64,000 nt of DNA from Pseudomonas parafulva NBRC 16636 = DSM 17004 (GTDB taxonomy: Bacteria > Pseudomonadota > Gammaproteobacteria > Pseudomonadales > Pseudomonadaceae). Within the stretch, counting starts at the first letter, position 1. Every line of letters begins with the position of its first letter. The notes beneath the pieces were generated by a model that was not told the DNA's origin, did no database searches, and saw only the letters and a program-made list of their open reading frames with translations. This document shows, in pieces, positions 26,242 to 36,983 of this stretch. The position numbers and the translations under genes were made by a program. Where the stretch lies: assembly GCF_000730645.1 (NCBI RefSeq), contig NZ_BBIU01000028.1, positions 1-64,000 on the forward strand, in the 5' to 3' direction.

Positions 26242-27168
26242 TTGAGCAGCATACTCGAACCCGGGCAGATCGAAGCGTCGGCGGTCATGCCGCCGTTTCT
26301 GCACTTGCCGCCGGCCAACCTGTTCGCCTTGCGCGCCGCCCGCCTGGAGCGCCTGGCTGAAGGCAACCCGCTGCGCCGCTACCTGCTGTTGGTGGCACGG
26401 CTGTGCCGCATTCAGCAGCAGCTTGTGGACAACCCACCCTCTGCATTGCCTGTTGCCGAGGACCGTCAGCGCTTGTGTATAAGCCACGGCCTGCCGCCCT
26501 TGGCGGCTGACAGCCTGGTCCGCGAAGGGGCCTGGCTGGCATGGTTGCAGGCGCTGTTGGGCCACTTCGACGAGCCTGCCGATAGCCCGCTGGGTGCAGC
26601 GGTGCAGCTGCTGCGCAGCAGTGATGACAACCAGCGCAAGGGCTGGGGCATCGCTTTGCTCTCGGGGCAGTACGATGCGGTGCCGGCGGCCTTGGTGCCG
26701 TTCATGGGGGCTGCCTTGCAAGCGGCATGGTCCAGCTGGCTGCTGGCGTTGCCCGGCACCGAGCTCAAGCCTGCCGCCAGCCTGGCCCAGTGCCCGGCCT
26801 GTGGCTCGCCGGCCATGGCTGGGGTGGTGCGCAACCGCGGCAAGCATAATGGCCTGCGCTACCTGGCCTGCTCGCTGTGTGCCTGTGAATGGCACGTGGT
26901 GCGCGTCAAATGCGTGTACTGCGAGTCGAGCAAGGGCCTGCGCTACACCACCCTCGACGACGACCGCCACGCCCCGGGCAAGGCGCCGTTGCGCGCGGAG
27001 TGCTGCCCAGGCTGCAACAGTTACCTCAAGCAGCATTACCTGGAAAACGACGCGGCGGCTGAGCCACTGGCTGACGACCTGGCAACGCTGGCGCTGGACA
27101 TGTGCCTGGACCAGGAAGGCTTCCATCGCCTGGCGCCGAACCTGATGCTTGCCCCAGGTCAGGGGTAG
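26242..27168 (+). CDS. fdhE: Formate dehydrogenase maturation protein FdhE
   Basis: FdhE is a cytoplasmic, rubredoxin-like iron protein needed to mature respiratory formate dehydrogenases. No ATG fits well. A TTG at 26242 (LSSILEPGQIEASAVMPP) lies 7 bases after AAGGA, which itself overlaps the fdnI stop; this choice gives 308 aa. A longer frame from 26197 would overlap fdnI. Four CxxC pairs are visible in the C-terminal half (CPACGS, CSLCAC, CVYCES, CPGCNS), as expected for the family. The gene closes the fdnGHI-fdhE operon. Confidence 0.92.
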   Translation: MSSILEPGQIEASAVMPPFLHLPPANLFALRAARLERLAEGNPLRRYLLLVARLCRIQQQLVDNPPSALPVAEDRQRLCISHGLPPLAADSLVREGAWLAWLQALLGHFDEPADSPLGAAVQLLRSSDDNQRKGWGIALLSGQYDAVPAALVPFMGAALQAAWSSWLLALPGTELKPAASLAQCPACGSPAMAGVVRNRGKHNGLRYLACSLCACEWHVVRVKCVYCESSKGLRYTTLDDDRHAPGKAPLRAECCPGCNSYLKQHYLENDAAAEPLADDLATLALDMCLDQEGFHRLAPNLMLAPGQG

Positions 27169-27190
27169 AGTGTCTACACTGTAAGACCGA

Positions 27191-27264
27191 GTCGCCTGCA
27201 TCGTCGGCAAGCCGGCTCCCATAGGGGTTACAGAAAACGCCTGTGGGGCCGGCTCGCTGGCGAC
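27191..27264. repeat. REP-like inverted pair between fdhE and selA
   Basis: GTCGCCTGCATCGTCGGC...GCCGGCTCCCATAGG (from 27191) faces CTGTGGGGCCGGCTCGCTGGCGAC (ends 27264) in opposite orientation. The sequence resembles the 35-base REP elements that are frequent between P. putida genes, but both copies are imperfect. Confidence 0.5.
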
Positions 27265-27306
27265 AAAGGCCAGTACCGCAAACGGACCAGCCCAGGGTAG
27301 TACCGC

Positions 27307-28730
27307 ATGTCCCTCAGCTTAGCCAGCGACACCCCACGCCTGCCTTCCATCGATACACTGCTGCGTCACCCCGCCTGCCACCCGCTGATCGACCGCCACG
27401 GCCGCGACGCCGTCCTGGCCACGTTGCGTCAACTGCTCGACGACCTGCGCGAACCGGCCCGCGCTGGCGAACTCAGCGCCCCCGAGCTGGCTGGCGAAGT
27501 GCTGCTGGGCCGTGCCGGCGAGCGGCTGGCCAGCCAGCAACGCAGCCAGGTTCGCCGGGTGTTCAACCTCACTGGCACCGTGCTGCATACCAACCTCGGC
27601 CGGGCGTTGCTGCCTGAAGAGGCCATCGAGGCCATGCACACCGCGGCGCGCTACCCGCTGAACCTGGAGTTCGACCTGGCCACCGGCAAGCGCGGCGACC
27701 GTGATGACCTGATCGAGGGGCTGGTGCGCGAGCTGACCGGTGCCGAAGCCGTCACCGTGGTCAACAACAACGCGGCGGCTGTCATGCTGGCCTTGAACAG
27801 CCTGGGCGCGCGCAAGGAAGGCATTATCTCCCGGGGTGAACTTATCGAGATTGGTGGCGCCTTCCGCATCCCCGACATCATGGCCCGTGCCGGGGTCAAG
27901 CTGCACGAAATCGGTACAACCAACCGTACCCACGCCCGCGACTACGAGGCCGCTATCGGCCCGCGTACCGGTTTGCTCATGCGCGTGCATTGCAGCAACT
28001 ACAGCATCCAAGGCTTCACCCACCAGGTGCCCACCGCCGAGCTGGCGCGCATCGCCCGTCAGCACCAGTTGCCACTGCTCGAAGACCTGGGCAGCGGTAG
28101 CCTGCTGGACCTCACGCGCTGGGGCCTGCCGGCCGAGCCCACCGTTCGCCAGGCCCTGGCTGACGGCGCTGATATCGTTACCTTCAGCGGTGACAAACTG
28201 CTGGGTGGGCCACAAGCCGGCATTATCGTCGGCCGCAAGGAGCTGATCGCCCGTATCAAGAAAAACCCGCTCAAGCGTGCCCTGCGCGTCGACAAGATCA
28301 CCCTTGCCGCGCTCGAAGCAGTACTGGCGCTGTACCGCAACCCCGACCGGTTGGCCGAACGCCTGCCCAGCCTGCAGTTGCTTACCCGTAGCCAAACGGA
28401 TATCCAGGCGCAGGCCGAACGCCTGGAACCCGAGCTGAAGGCCCGCCTGGGTGAACAGTGGGCCGTGAGCGTGCAACCTGCCTTGGGCATGATCGGCAGT
28501 GGCAGCCAGCCTGTGGCACGCCTGCCCAGCGCCGCGTTGTGCGTGCGCCCGCTGGTGCCCAAGCGGTTGCGCGGGCGCAGCCTGCATGCGCTGGAGCGTG
28601 CACTGCGCGAGCTGCCAGTGCCGGTCATTGGCCGCATTGACGATGACGCCTTGTGGCTCGACCTGCGCCAACTGGACGACGAGCCCCAGTGGCTGGCGCA
28701 GTTGCCCGGCCTGCACGTGGGGCCGGTGCA

Positions 28731-28734
<4 letters not shown>
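27307..28734 (+). CDS. selA: L-seryl-tRNA(Sec) selenium transferase
   Basis: SelA converts Ser-tRNA(Sec) to Sec-tRNA(Sec) using selenophosphate and PLP. The 475-aa product has the N-terminal tRNA-binding domain (LPSIDTLLRHPACHPLID), the segment VFNLTGTVLHTNLGRALL near residue 90, and the PLP lysine Lys297 in TFSGDKLLGGPQAG. It begins a selA-selB-selC set directly after the formate dehydrogenase operon, the only selenoprotein seen in this window. selD, which makes selenophosphate, is not here. The stop overlaps the selB start. Confidence 0.96.
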
Positions 28735-30653
<1,919 letters not shown>

Positions 30654-30659
30654 CTCAAA

Positions 30660-30755
30660 GGAAGGCAATCGCGCCCGGTGGCGCGGCCGGGCTTCAAACC
30701 CGGTTGGGGACGGCATCCGTTCCCGGGCAGGTTCGACTCCCGCTGCCTTCCGCCA
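30660..30755 (+). tRNA. selC: tRNA-Sec (anticodon UCA)
   Basis: This 96-base gene has the signs of tRNA-Sec: an 8-bp acceptor stem (GGAAGGCA / TGCCTTCC), a 6-bp D stem (CGCGCC / GGCGCG, 30670-30685) with a 4-base loop, anticodon UCA at 30694-30696, a long variable arm, a TTCGACTC T-loop and an encoded CCA. It lies only 6 bases after the selB stop and 3 bases before the end of convergent ansA. No promoter of its own is visible in the gap, so it is probably cut from the selAB transcript. Confidence 0.97.
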
Positions 30756-30758
30756 CTT

Positions 30759-31745
30759 CTACCGCTCCCCGCACAGCTCCAGGGCAAACCACTGCTCGGC
30801 CTCGTCGACGTTCAGGCCAGCGCCCAGTAGGGCGAACATCTTGGCCAGCGCAGCTTCGCGGGTCATGCCGCCGCCACTCACCAACCCCGCACCACGCAGG
30901 CGATTGCCTGCGGCGTAGGTGTCGAACACCACATCGCCTTCCGGGCACTGGCTGATGGCTGCCAGCAGCACGCCGCGCTGGCGCGCTTCACGCAGAGTGT
31001 CCAGTAGTGCCTGGTCATCTGACGGCCCGGTGCCGCTGCCGTAGCATTCCAGCAGAACGCCTTGCACGCCGCTGGCCAGCAACCCCTGCACGTGCGCGGC
31101 CTGCAGGCCTGGGAACACCGGTACCACCGCCAGGTTGACCGGCTGGCGAGGGTGGCGGTAGGTCAATGCAGCGGGCAGTTCTGCTGCGCGCTCGCTGTGG
31201 CGATGACGGGGCAGCGCCGCGAACGCATCGAAGGCCTCGCTGCGCAGCTTCGAGGCGTGGCAACCGTGCAGCAGGCGGCCATGGAAGTAGAGCTGTACGC
31301 CGGCTTCAAGGCCCTGTTCGAACTGTTGCAACGCACCGCACAGGTTACCCCAGGCATCGCTGTCGGGGGCCCCTGCTGGCAGCATCGAGCCGGTCAGCAG
31401 CACCGGCACCGGCAGGCCCAGCAGCAGGAACGACAGCGCCGCAGCACTGTAGGCCAGGGTATCGGTGCCATGCAGCACCAGCACACCATCGTGGCCGGCC
31501 ACTTCCACCGCCTGCACGATGGCATCGCGCATGGCCAGCCAGTTGCGTTGCTGCATGTTGGCGCTGTCGAGCAGCGGGTTAAGTTCCTGCAAGGTCCACT
31601 GGACCTTGGGCGCGTCGGCCATCAGGGCGAAGTGGTCACGCATGCGGGCATCGAAACCGCCAGCGGGGGCCAGGCCCTCGGGGGTTTCAAGCATGCCGAT
31701 GGTGCCACCGGTGTAGAGCACGAGGAGGTTCTTGACTGCACGCAT
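30759..31745 (-). CDS. ansA: Type I (cytoplasmic) L-asparaginase
   Basis: The enzyme hydrolyses asparagine to aspartate and ammonia. I start it at 31745 (MRAVKNLLVLYTGGTIGM), giving 328 aa; an ATG three codons upstream is possible. The first catalytic threonine lies in YTGGTIGM near residue 13, and the second active-site motif HGTDTLAYSA near residue 93 is intact. There is no signal peptide, which argues against the periplasmic type II enzyme. It is downstream of an amino-acid symporter on the same strand, with a terminator between them. Confidence 0.9.
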   Translation of the reverse strand: MRAVKNLLVLYTGGTIGMLETPEGLAPAGGFDARMRDHFALMADAPKVQWTLQELNPLLDSANMQQRNWLAMRDAIVQAVEVAGHDGVLVLHGTDTLAYSAAALSFLLLGLPVPVLLTGSMLPAGAPDSDAWGNLCGALQQFEQGLEAGVQLYFHGRLLHGCHASKLRSEAFDAFAALPRHRHSERAAELPAALTYRHPRQPVNLAVVPVFPGLQAAHVQGLLASGVQGVLLECYGSGTGPSDDQALLDTLREARQRGVLLAAISQCPEGDVVFDTYAAGNRLRGAGLVSGGGMTREAALAKMFALLGAGLNVDEAEQWFALELCGER

Positions 31746-31776
31746 GGAGAGCATCCGTAGCGGTGAGCGGAGAAAG

Positions 31777-31803
31777 AAAAGCCGCCCGCGAACGGGGCGG
31801 CTT
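31777..31803 (-). terminator. Terminator after the AGCS symporter gene
   Basis: On the minus strand, AAGCCGCC / GGCGGCTT form a stem that is followed by TTTTCTTTC. It separates the symporter gene from ansA. Confidence 0.82.
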
Positions 31804-31817
31804 GGCACGGCAGGGTA

Positions 31818-33260
31818 TCAGCGCTGCAGTTCGGCCTGGCCGACTGCTTTGTCAGAAGCTGTGTCCACCTGCGGGTTGGCAGGCCATGCGTTGCGGTCCA
31901 GGTCCAGGTCGGCGAACTTGGCCGAGTCGAACACTGGCTGCTTGATACCCGCCTTGCGCTGGGTATCGTAGTCGCGCATTACGCGCAGGCCGACCTTGAA
32001 CAGCAGGGCCAGGGCCATCAGGTTGACGAAGGCCAGGCAGGTCATGGTGATGTCGGCGAAGGCAAACACGGTCGACAGGTCCTGCATCGAACCCCATACC
32101 ACCAGGGCCAGTACCAGTACCCGGAACACCATCAGCACTGCGCGGTTGCGGCTCAGGAACTGCAGGCTGTTTTCGCCCAGGTAGTAGTTGTAGAGGATGC
32201 AGGTGAACACGAACAGCGACAGCGCCACGCTGACGAAGATGCGGCCCCAGTCACCGACCACGGCGGCCAGCGAGTTCTGGGTCAGCACGATACCGTCACC
32301 TTCGAAGCCCGGGGTGTAGAAACCCGACAGCAGAATCAGCAGGGCGGTGCAGGTGCAGATCACGAAGGTATCGAGGAACACGCTGAACGCCTGCACCACG
32401 CCTTGCGCACCTGGGTGCTTGACGGCAGCCACAGCGGCCACGTTAGGCGCACTGCCCAGGCCCGCCTCGTTGGCGAACACGCCGCGCTTCACGCCCATGA
32501 CGATGGCACTGCCCAGCAGGCCGCCAAAGGCAGGATCGAGGCCGAAGGCGCTCTTGAAGATGGTTTCGAGCATGGCGGGCACGTGTTCGATCTGGGTGCC
32601 GATCACGTACAGGGTCACGCCGATGTAGGCCAGGGTCTTGATCGGCACCAGCAGGTCGGACACCGCCGCGATGCGCTTGATACCACCGATGAAGGTGATG
32701 GCCAGCAGCACCGCCAGCACGATACCGGTGTGGCGCGGATCGAAGTTGAAGGCGTTCTGCAGCGAGTGGGTCACGGTGTACGACTGCAGCCCGATGAAGG
32801 CGAAGCCGTAGGTGACCAGCAGCAGGATCGAGAACACGATCGCCATGCCCTTGAATTTCAGGCCATGCTGGATGTAGTAGGCCGGGCCACCGCGGTACAG
32901 GCCATCGCCGTCGGCGCGCTTGTACACCTGGGCCAGCGTACATTCGAAGAAGCTGCTGGACATGCCCACCAGCGCGGTTACCCACATCCAGAACACGGCA
33001 CCAGGGCCGCCCAGGGTTACAGCGATACCAACACCTGCAATGTTACCGGCGCCAACGCGGCCGGCGAGGCTCAGCATCAGGGCCTGGAAGGAGCTCAGTT
33101 GGCCTGCCTGGCCACGCAGCGATTCCTTGAACACACCGAACATGTGTGCAAAGTGGCGGAACTGGACGAATCGGGAACGGATGGTGAAGTAGCTACCCAG
33201 CCCCACGATCAGCACGATGAGAAGTTTCCCCGAGAGGAAATCGTTGATTACTTCGAGCAT
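31818..33260 (-). CDS. Alanine/glycine:cation symporter (AGCS) family protein
   Basis: This is a 480-aa inner-membrane sodium- or proton-coupled amino acid importer. I start it at 33260 (MLEVINDFLSGKLLIVLIVGLGSYF). About ten or eleven membrane segments are visible. Family landmarks are RVGAGNIAGVGIAVTLGGPGAVFWMWV near residues 70-95 and MGVKRGVFANEAGLGSAPN near residue 270. The exact substrate cannot be read from sequence; alanine and glycine are known for the family. A helix-turn-helix regulator is transcribed away from it at 33439 and may control it. Confidence 0.92.
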   Translation of the reverse strand: MLEVINDFLSGKLLIVLIVGLGSYFTIRSRFVQFRHFAHMFGVFKESLRGQAGQLSSFQALMLSLAGRVGAGNIAGVGIAVTLGGPGAVFWMWVTALVGMSSSFFECTLAQVYKRADGDGLYRGGPAYYIQHGLKFKGMAIVFSILLLVTYGFAFIGLQSYTVTHSLQNAFNFDPRHTGIVLAVLLAITFIGGIKRIAAVSDLLVPIKTLAYIGVTLYVIGTQIEHVPAMLETIFKSAFGLDPAFGGLLGSAIVMGVKRGVFANEAGLGSAPNVAAVAAVKHPGAQGVVQAFSVFLDTFVICTCTALLILLSGFYTPGFEGDGIVLTQNSLAAVVGDWGRIFVSVALSLFVFTCILYNYYLGENSLQFLSRNRAVLMVFRVLVLALVVWGSMQDLSTVFAFADITMTCLAFVNLMALALLFKVGLRVMRDYDTQRKAGIKQPVFDSAKFADLDLDRNAWPANPQVDTASDKAVGQAELQR

Positions 33261-33383
33261 TGGAAAATGACCTCGATTCTTATTCTTCGTGTGGAAAGAC
33301 CAGCGGACGGCAGGCGCACCGCTATTCGTTGGGGCGCATGGTTGGCCATGACAAGAGTGGTTACAATTTCGCGGGTTGCTCAC

Positions 33384-33414
33384 ACTTGATGCGACTTGAT
33401 GCTACACTTGCGCC
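33384..33414 (+). repeat. Tandem operator-like repeats before the HTH regulator gene
   Basis: ACTTGATGC occurs at 33384-33392 and 33394-33402, exactly one helical turn apart. A partial third copy, ACTTGCGCC, follows at 33406-33414. They overlap an extended -10 candidate (TGCTACACT, 33400-33408). This arrangement suggests a cooperative binding site, perhaps for the adjacent regulator itself. Confidence 0.5.
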
Positions 33415-33438
33415 ATTCGCGTCATCCGGGTTTTGCAC

Positions 33439-34248
33439 ATGAGCGATCATTTCGCTACCAATCTGAAGCTGGCTTGCAGCCACTACCGCTCTATTTCCGA
33501 GGTTTGCCGGCAGCTGTCGATCAACCGGGCCCAGTTCAACAAATACCTGAGCGGGCAGAGCCGTCCGACGGCCTACAACCTCAAGCGCATCGGTGACTTC
33601 TTCGGGGTCGAGGATTACGAGCTCAACCTGCCTGCCGAGCAGTTCTCACGCCTGATCGGTGCGCGCGTCTCAACCCTCGCCGAGCAACCTGACGACCCGA
33701 TCAGCGAGTTGTTCCGGCCGCTGCATGAACACGCTGGCAACCTGTCGCGCTATTGCGGTTACTACTTCGAGTATTCCAACTGCATGTCGGTGCCGGGCAC
33801 CATCCTGGTGTCGTTGGTGCACCTGTGGGAGGAGCGCGGGCGCTTTCTGTTCGAACGCCAGGAACGCCAGGAGCGCTCCACCGCCACCGACCAGCACGCC
33901 GAAGTGCGCTGCCGCTACCTGGGCGCCGCGTTCCAGTTGCAGGACCGGGTGTTTCTCATCGACTACGAGTCGCTGACCTACAACGAGATGAGCCAGACCA
34001 TCCTGATTCCCAGTTTCAAGAGCCGCATCACGCGCCTCAATGGGCTGAAGTCGGGCGTGTCCAGTGGAGACCGCCGCAACCCTGCGTGTACGCGGGTGGT
34101 GTGGGAGTACCTGGGGCAGGAGATCAATCGCATCAACGCCTATCGCCAGGTCAAACTGTACCGCCCGGACGACCCCCGTATAGATGACGATGTACGGGAG
34201 CGGCTGAGTGTGGGGCCTCTGCGTAACAGTCTGTTTGAAATCGAGTAA
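33439..34248 (+). CDS. XRE-type helix-turn-helix transcriptional regulator
   Basis: This is a 269-aa probable DNA-binding regulator. An N-terminal Cro/CI-like HTH covers about residues 5-55 (ISEVCRQLSINRAQFNKYLSGQSRPTAYNLKRIGDFFGV). The remaining 200 residues form a domain I do not recognise, with no catalytic motif. I start at the ATG at 33439 rather than the TTG two codons upstream. It is divergent from the AGCS symporter across a 178-base spacer with tandem repeats, so control of that symporter or of itself is an inference. Confidence 0.82.
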   Translation: MSDHFATNLKLACSHYRSISEVCRQLSINRAQFNKYLSGQSRPTAYNLKRIGDFFGVEDYELNLPAEQFSRLIGARVSTLAEQPDDPISELFRPLHEHAGNLSRYCGYYFEYSNCMSVPGTILVSLVHLWEERGRFLFERQERQERSTATDQHAEVRCRYLGAAFQLQDRVFLIDYESLTYNEMSQTILIPSFKSRITRLNGLKSGVSSGDRRNPACTRVVWEYLGQEINRINAYRQVKLYRPDDPRIDDDVRERLSVGPLRNSLFEIE

Positions 34249-34353
34249 GCGGCCATCTGTACTGAGCGTTCGGTACGGTCACGTGCAGCGGCCTAATGTG
34301 TGACCGAGCCTGTGGTTGGACTTCCCCGCCCGGAAACCGCAAAATGGCCGCTT
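34247..34353 (+). repeat. Nested inverted repeats between HTH regulator and SDR genes
   Basis: AAGCGGCCAT (34247-34256) is exactly complementary to ATGGCCGCTT (34344-34353), and inside it CGGTCAC (34276-34282) pairs with GTGACCG (34300-34306). The outer arm begins in the regulator stop codon, and the right arm is followed by TCCTTT. It could be a branched RNA structure or a long terminator. Confidence 0.4.
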
Positions 34354-34386
34354 TCCTTTACTAACCTCTCCGGATCTGCTGACTCT

Positions 34387-35271
34387 ATGCGTATGCGCCT
34401 GATGCTGTTGGGTGGTGGCAATGCCCTTGGGCAAGCGCTGATTCGTCTTGGGGCCGAGGAGGACATCGCTTTCCTGGCCCCACGCCCCCCCGAAGATGGC
34501 TGGGCGCCGGCCAGCCTCACTCAGCTGCTTGACGATCATCGCCCCGACGCGGTGATCAACCTGGCCTATTACTTCGACTGGTTCCAGGCCGAATCGGTCA
34601 GCGAACCGCGCCTGGCTCAACAGGAGCGTGCCGTGGAGCGGCTGGCCGAATTGTGCCAGCACCACCAGATCACCCTGGTGCAGCCTTCGAGCTACCGGGT
34701 TTTCGATGGCTCAAGGGCTACCGCCTATAGCGAAAAGGACGAACCGCTGCCACTGGGCCTGCGTGGCCAGGCACTCTGGCGCATCGAGCAAAGCGTGCGG
34801 GCGGCGTGCCCCCAGCACGTATTGCTGCGCTTCGGCTGGCTGCTCGATGAAACCCTCGAGGGCTCCCTGGGGCGTTTCCTGACCCGTGCGGAGCAGCCGC
34901 ACGAGCTGCTGTTGGCTGATGACCGGCGCGGCAACCCAACGCCAGTAGACGACGCGGCCAGGGTCATACTGTCTGTGCTCAAGCAGCTGGACTGCAGCTC
35001 ACCCCTGTGGGGCACCTATCACTACGCCGGCAACGAGGCGACCACGCCGCTGGCGCTGGGCCAGGCCATTCTTGCCGAGGCGGGCAAACACCGCCAGCTG
35101 GCCGTGCAGGCGCCGACCGCCCAAGCCCATGCCGCACGCCCGGATGCCAGCGAAGAGCCGCAGAACGCAGTGCTGGCCTGCAAGAAAATCCTTCACACCT
35201 TCGGCATCAAGCCGCGGGCCTGGCGTGCCGGCTTGCCGGCCCTACTGGACCGGTTCTACCGTCATGTCTGA
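34387..35271 (+). CDS. SDR-family sugar-nucleotide reductase homolog lacking the catalytic Tyr/Lys
   Basis: The 294-aa protein has an RmlD-like Rossmann fold, with the nucleotide loop LLGGGNALGQAL at residues 7-18 and PSSYRVFDG near residue 100. Where RmlD has YxxxK (PLNVYGETK in E. coli), this protein reads PLGLRGQAL, with Arg126 and Leu130, so the normal catalytic pair is missing. It may be a pseudo-enzyme, a binding subunit or a regulator. Start 34387 is chosen (MRMRLMLLGGG), and the ATG at 34393 is possible. It overlaps the intact epimerase gene downstream by 8 bases. Confidence 0.8.
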   Translation: MRMRLMLLGGGNALGQALIRLGAEEDIAFLAPRPPEDGWAPASLTQLLDDHRPDAVINLAYYFDWFQAESVSEPRLAQQERAVERLAELCQHHQITLVQPSSYRVFDGSRATAYSEKDEPLPLGLRGQALWRIEQSVRAACPQHVLLRFGWLLDETLEGSLGRFLTRAEQPHELLLADDRRGNPTPVDDAARVILSVLKQLDCSSPLWGTYHYAGNEATTPLALGQAILAEAGKHRQLAVQAPTAQAHAARPDASEEPQNAVLACKKILHTFGIKPRAWRAGLPALLDRFYRHV

Positions 35272-36208
35272 TTCCCCAATCCTGATCACCGGCGGTGCCG
35301 GCTTCATCGGCTCGCACCTGTGCGATGCATTGCTGGATAAAGGCTATGCGGTTCGCATTGTCGATGACCTGTCCACGGGCAAGCGCAACAACTTGCAACT
35401 GCAGCACCCCCGGCTCGAACTGATCGAGGGTGATATTGCTGATGCCGCACTTGTTCAGCGGGCGGTTGAAGGTTGCCAGGCGGTTGTGCACCTGGCTGCT
35501 GTGGCCTCGGTCCAGGCCTCGGTGGACGACCCGGTGCGCACGCACCAAAGCAACTTCATCGGCACCCTCAATGTGTGCGAGGCCATGCGCGTGCACGGTG
35601 TGCGCCGTGTGCTGTTCGCTTCCAGTGCTGCGGTGTACGGCAACAACGGCGAGGGCCAGGCAATTGCCGAGGATACCCCGAAGGCACCGCTGACACCCTA
35701 TGCGGTCGACAAGCTGGCCAGCGAGCAGTACCTGGACTTCTACCGTCGCCAGCACGGCCTGGAGCCGGTGGTGTTCCGTTTCTTCAATATTTTCGGCCCG
35801 CGGCAAGACCCGTCCTCGCCCTATTCCGGCGTTATCAGCATTTTCAGCGAACGTGCGTTGCAGGGGTTGCCGATCACGGTGTTCGGCGATGGCGAGCAGA
35901 CCCGGGACTTCCTCTATGTCGGCGACCTGGTGCGGGTGATGGTGCAGGCGCTTGAGCAAGCGCAGGTAGGGGAGGGCGCAGTGAACATCGGCCTGAACCA
36001 GGCCACTTCGCTGAACCAGCTGCTGGCTGCGTTGCAGCAGGTGATAGGCAGCCTGCCGGCCATCAGCCATGCCGCGCCGCGTGCGGGTGACATTCGCCAT
36101 TCCCGGGCGGATAACCAGCGCTTGCTGACACGCTTCGATTTCCCCCAGGCCACTTCACTGACCGAAGGGTTGGCACAGCTGTTGAGCAGCCCCGCTACAT
36201 CTCGGTAG
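35264..36208 (+). CDS. NAD-dependent epimerase/dehydratase (GalE-like extended SDR)
   Basis: This 314-aa cytoplasmic enzyme probably acts on UDP- or dTDP-sugars for surface polysaccharide. The NAD loop GGAGFIGSH lies at residues 10-18, Ser121 is in SSAAVYG, and Tyr146 and Lys150 are in YAVDK, so the catalytic triad is complete. FRFFNIFGPRQDPSSPYSGV is typical of UDP-glucose 4-epimerase relatives. The exact sugar is not readable. The start overlaps the previous SDR gene by 8 bases, which suggests that the active enzyme and its inactive homolog are made together. Confidence 0.88.
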   Translation: MSDSPILITGGAGFIGSHLCDALLDKGYAVRIVDDLSTGKRNNLQLQHPRLELIEGDIADAALVQRAVEGCQAVVHLAAVASVQASVDDPVRTHQSNFIGTLNVCEAMRVHGVRRVLFASSAAVYGNNGEGQAIAEDTPKAPLTPYAVDKLASEQYLDFYRRQHGLEPVVFRFFNIFGPRQDPSSPYSGVISIFSERALQGLPITVFGDGEQTRDFLYVGDLVRVMVQALEQAQVGEGAVNIGLNQATSLNQLLAALQQVIGSLPAISHAAPRAGDIRHSRADNQRLLTRFDFPQATSLTEGLAQLLSSPATSR

Positions 36209-36229
36209 AAATAGGGGCTGCAATGAAAC

Positions 36230-36248
36230 GGGGCCGCGATGCGGCCCC
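36230..36248. terminator. Hairpin between the epimerase gene and ompW
   Basis: GGGGCCGC / GCGGCCCC with a GAT loop lies between two convergent genes. On the minus strand it is followed by GTTTCATT, a short T run, so it best serves ompW. Confidence 0.65.
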
Positions 36249-36262
36249 GGTAACGGGTTCGA

Positions 36263-36946
36263 TCAGAACTTGTAGCCCAGGCCCACCATGTACACCCATG
36301 GGTCCACGTCCACATTGACCTTGGTCTTGCTGTAGCCCAATGCGCTTGGGCCGTTGACGCTCGCCTTGGTGTCGATGTCCACGTACCACACGGCGGCGTT
36401 GACCAGCAGGTTGTCGGTGAGCATGTAGTCCATGCCCAGCTGGCCGGCGAAGCCAATGGAGTCTTGCAGTTTCAGGTTGCTGAAGCCCTGTTGTTTACGG
36501 TTGCTGCTCAGGTCTTCGTCGAAGAACAGGGTGTAGTTGATACCCACGCCAGCGTATGGCTGGAATTTAGACGCGGCGTCCATCGGGTAGTACTGCAGCG
36601 ACAGGGTCGGTGGCAGTTGCTTGATGTCTGCCAGTTTGCCGTCCAGGCCGCCACCCAGGCCTTTAACGCCCACGGTGTGCTGGAACGGGGTTGCAGCCAG
36701 CAACTCCAGGCCGACGTGGTCAGTGAGCATGTAGGCAAATGCCAGGCCCAGCTGAGTGTCGCTGTCCAGGGTCGCCTTCGTACCCGAAACCTTGTTGCCA
36801 TCAAACTTCAGGTCGCTGCTGCTTTCATTGGGTGCGGTGGTGATGGCACCGGCACGGATGATGAAATCACCCGGTTGATAGGCGTGGGCGGCAGGGGCGG
36901 CGAGTGCCAGGGCCACGAGTGAGGCACCGAGCAAGGACTTGTTCAT
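36263..36946 (-). CDS. ompW: Outer membrane protein OmpW/OprG family
   Basis: This eight-stranded outer-membrane barrel is 227 aa long. The signal peptide MNKSLLGASLVALALAAPAAHA is cleaved before YQPGDFIIRAGA, the family start. The protein ends with an aromatic residue (VGLGYKF), as beta-barrel proteins do. OprG, the P. aeruginosa homolog, passes small hydrophobic molecules or amino acids and is under ANR control. An ANR-like site at 37012-37025 is well placed for the same control here. Confidence 0.93.
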   Translation of the reverse strand: MNKSLLGASLVALALAAPAAHAYQPGDFIIRAGAITTAPNESSSDLKFDGNKVSGTKATLDSDTQLGLAFAYMLTDHVGLELLAATPFQHTVGVKGLGGGLDGKLADIKQLPPTLSLQYYPMDAASKFQPYAGVGINYTLFFDEDLSSNRKQQGFSNLKLQDSIGFAGQLGMDYMLTDNLLVNAAVWYVDIDTKASVNGPSALGYSKTKVNVDVDPWVYMVGLGYKF

Positions 36947-36983
36947 GGAAGCTCCCAGAGGACGTTAATAATCATGTAGTCCA

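Noticed and set aside
36230..36248. Hairpin as a plus-strand terminator for the epimerase gene
   Set aside because: The T run follows only on the minus strand, so it fits ompW better.
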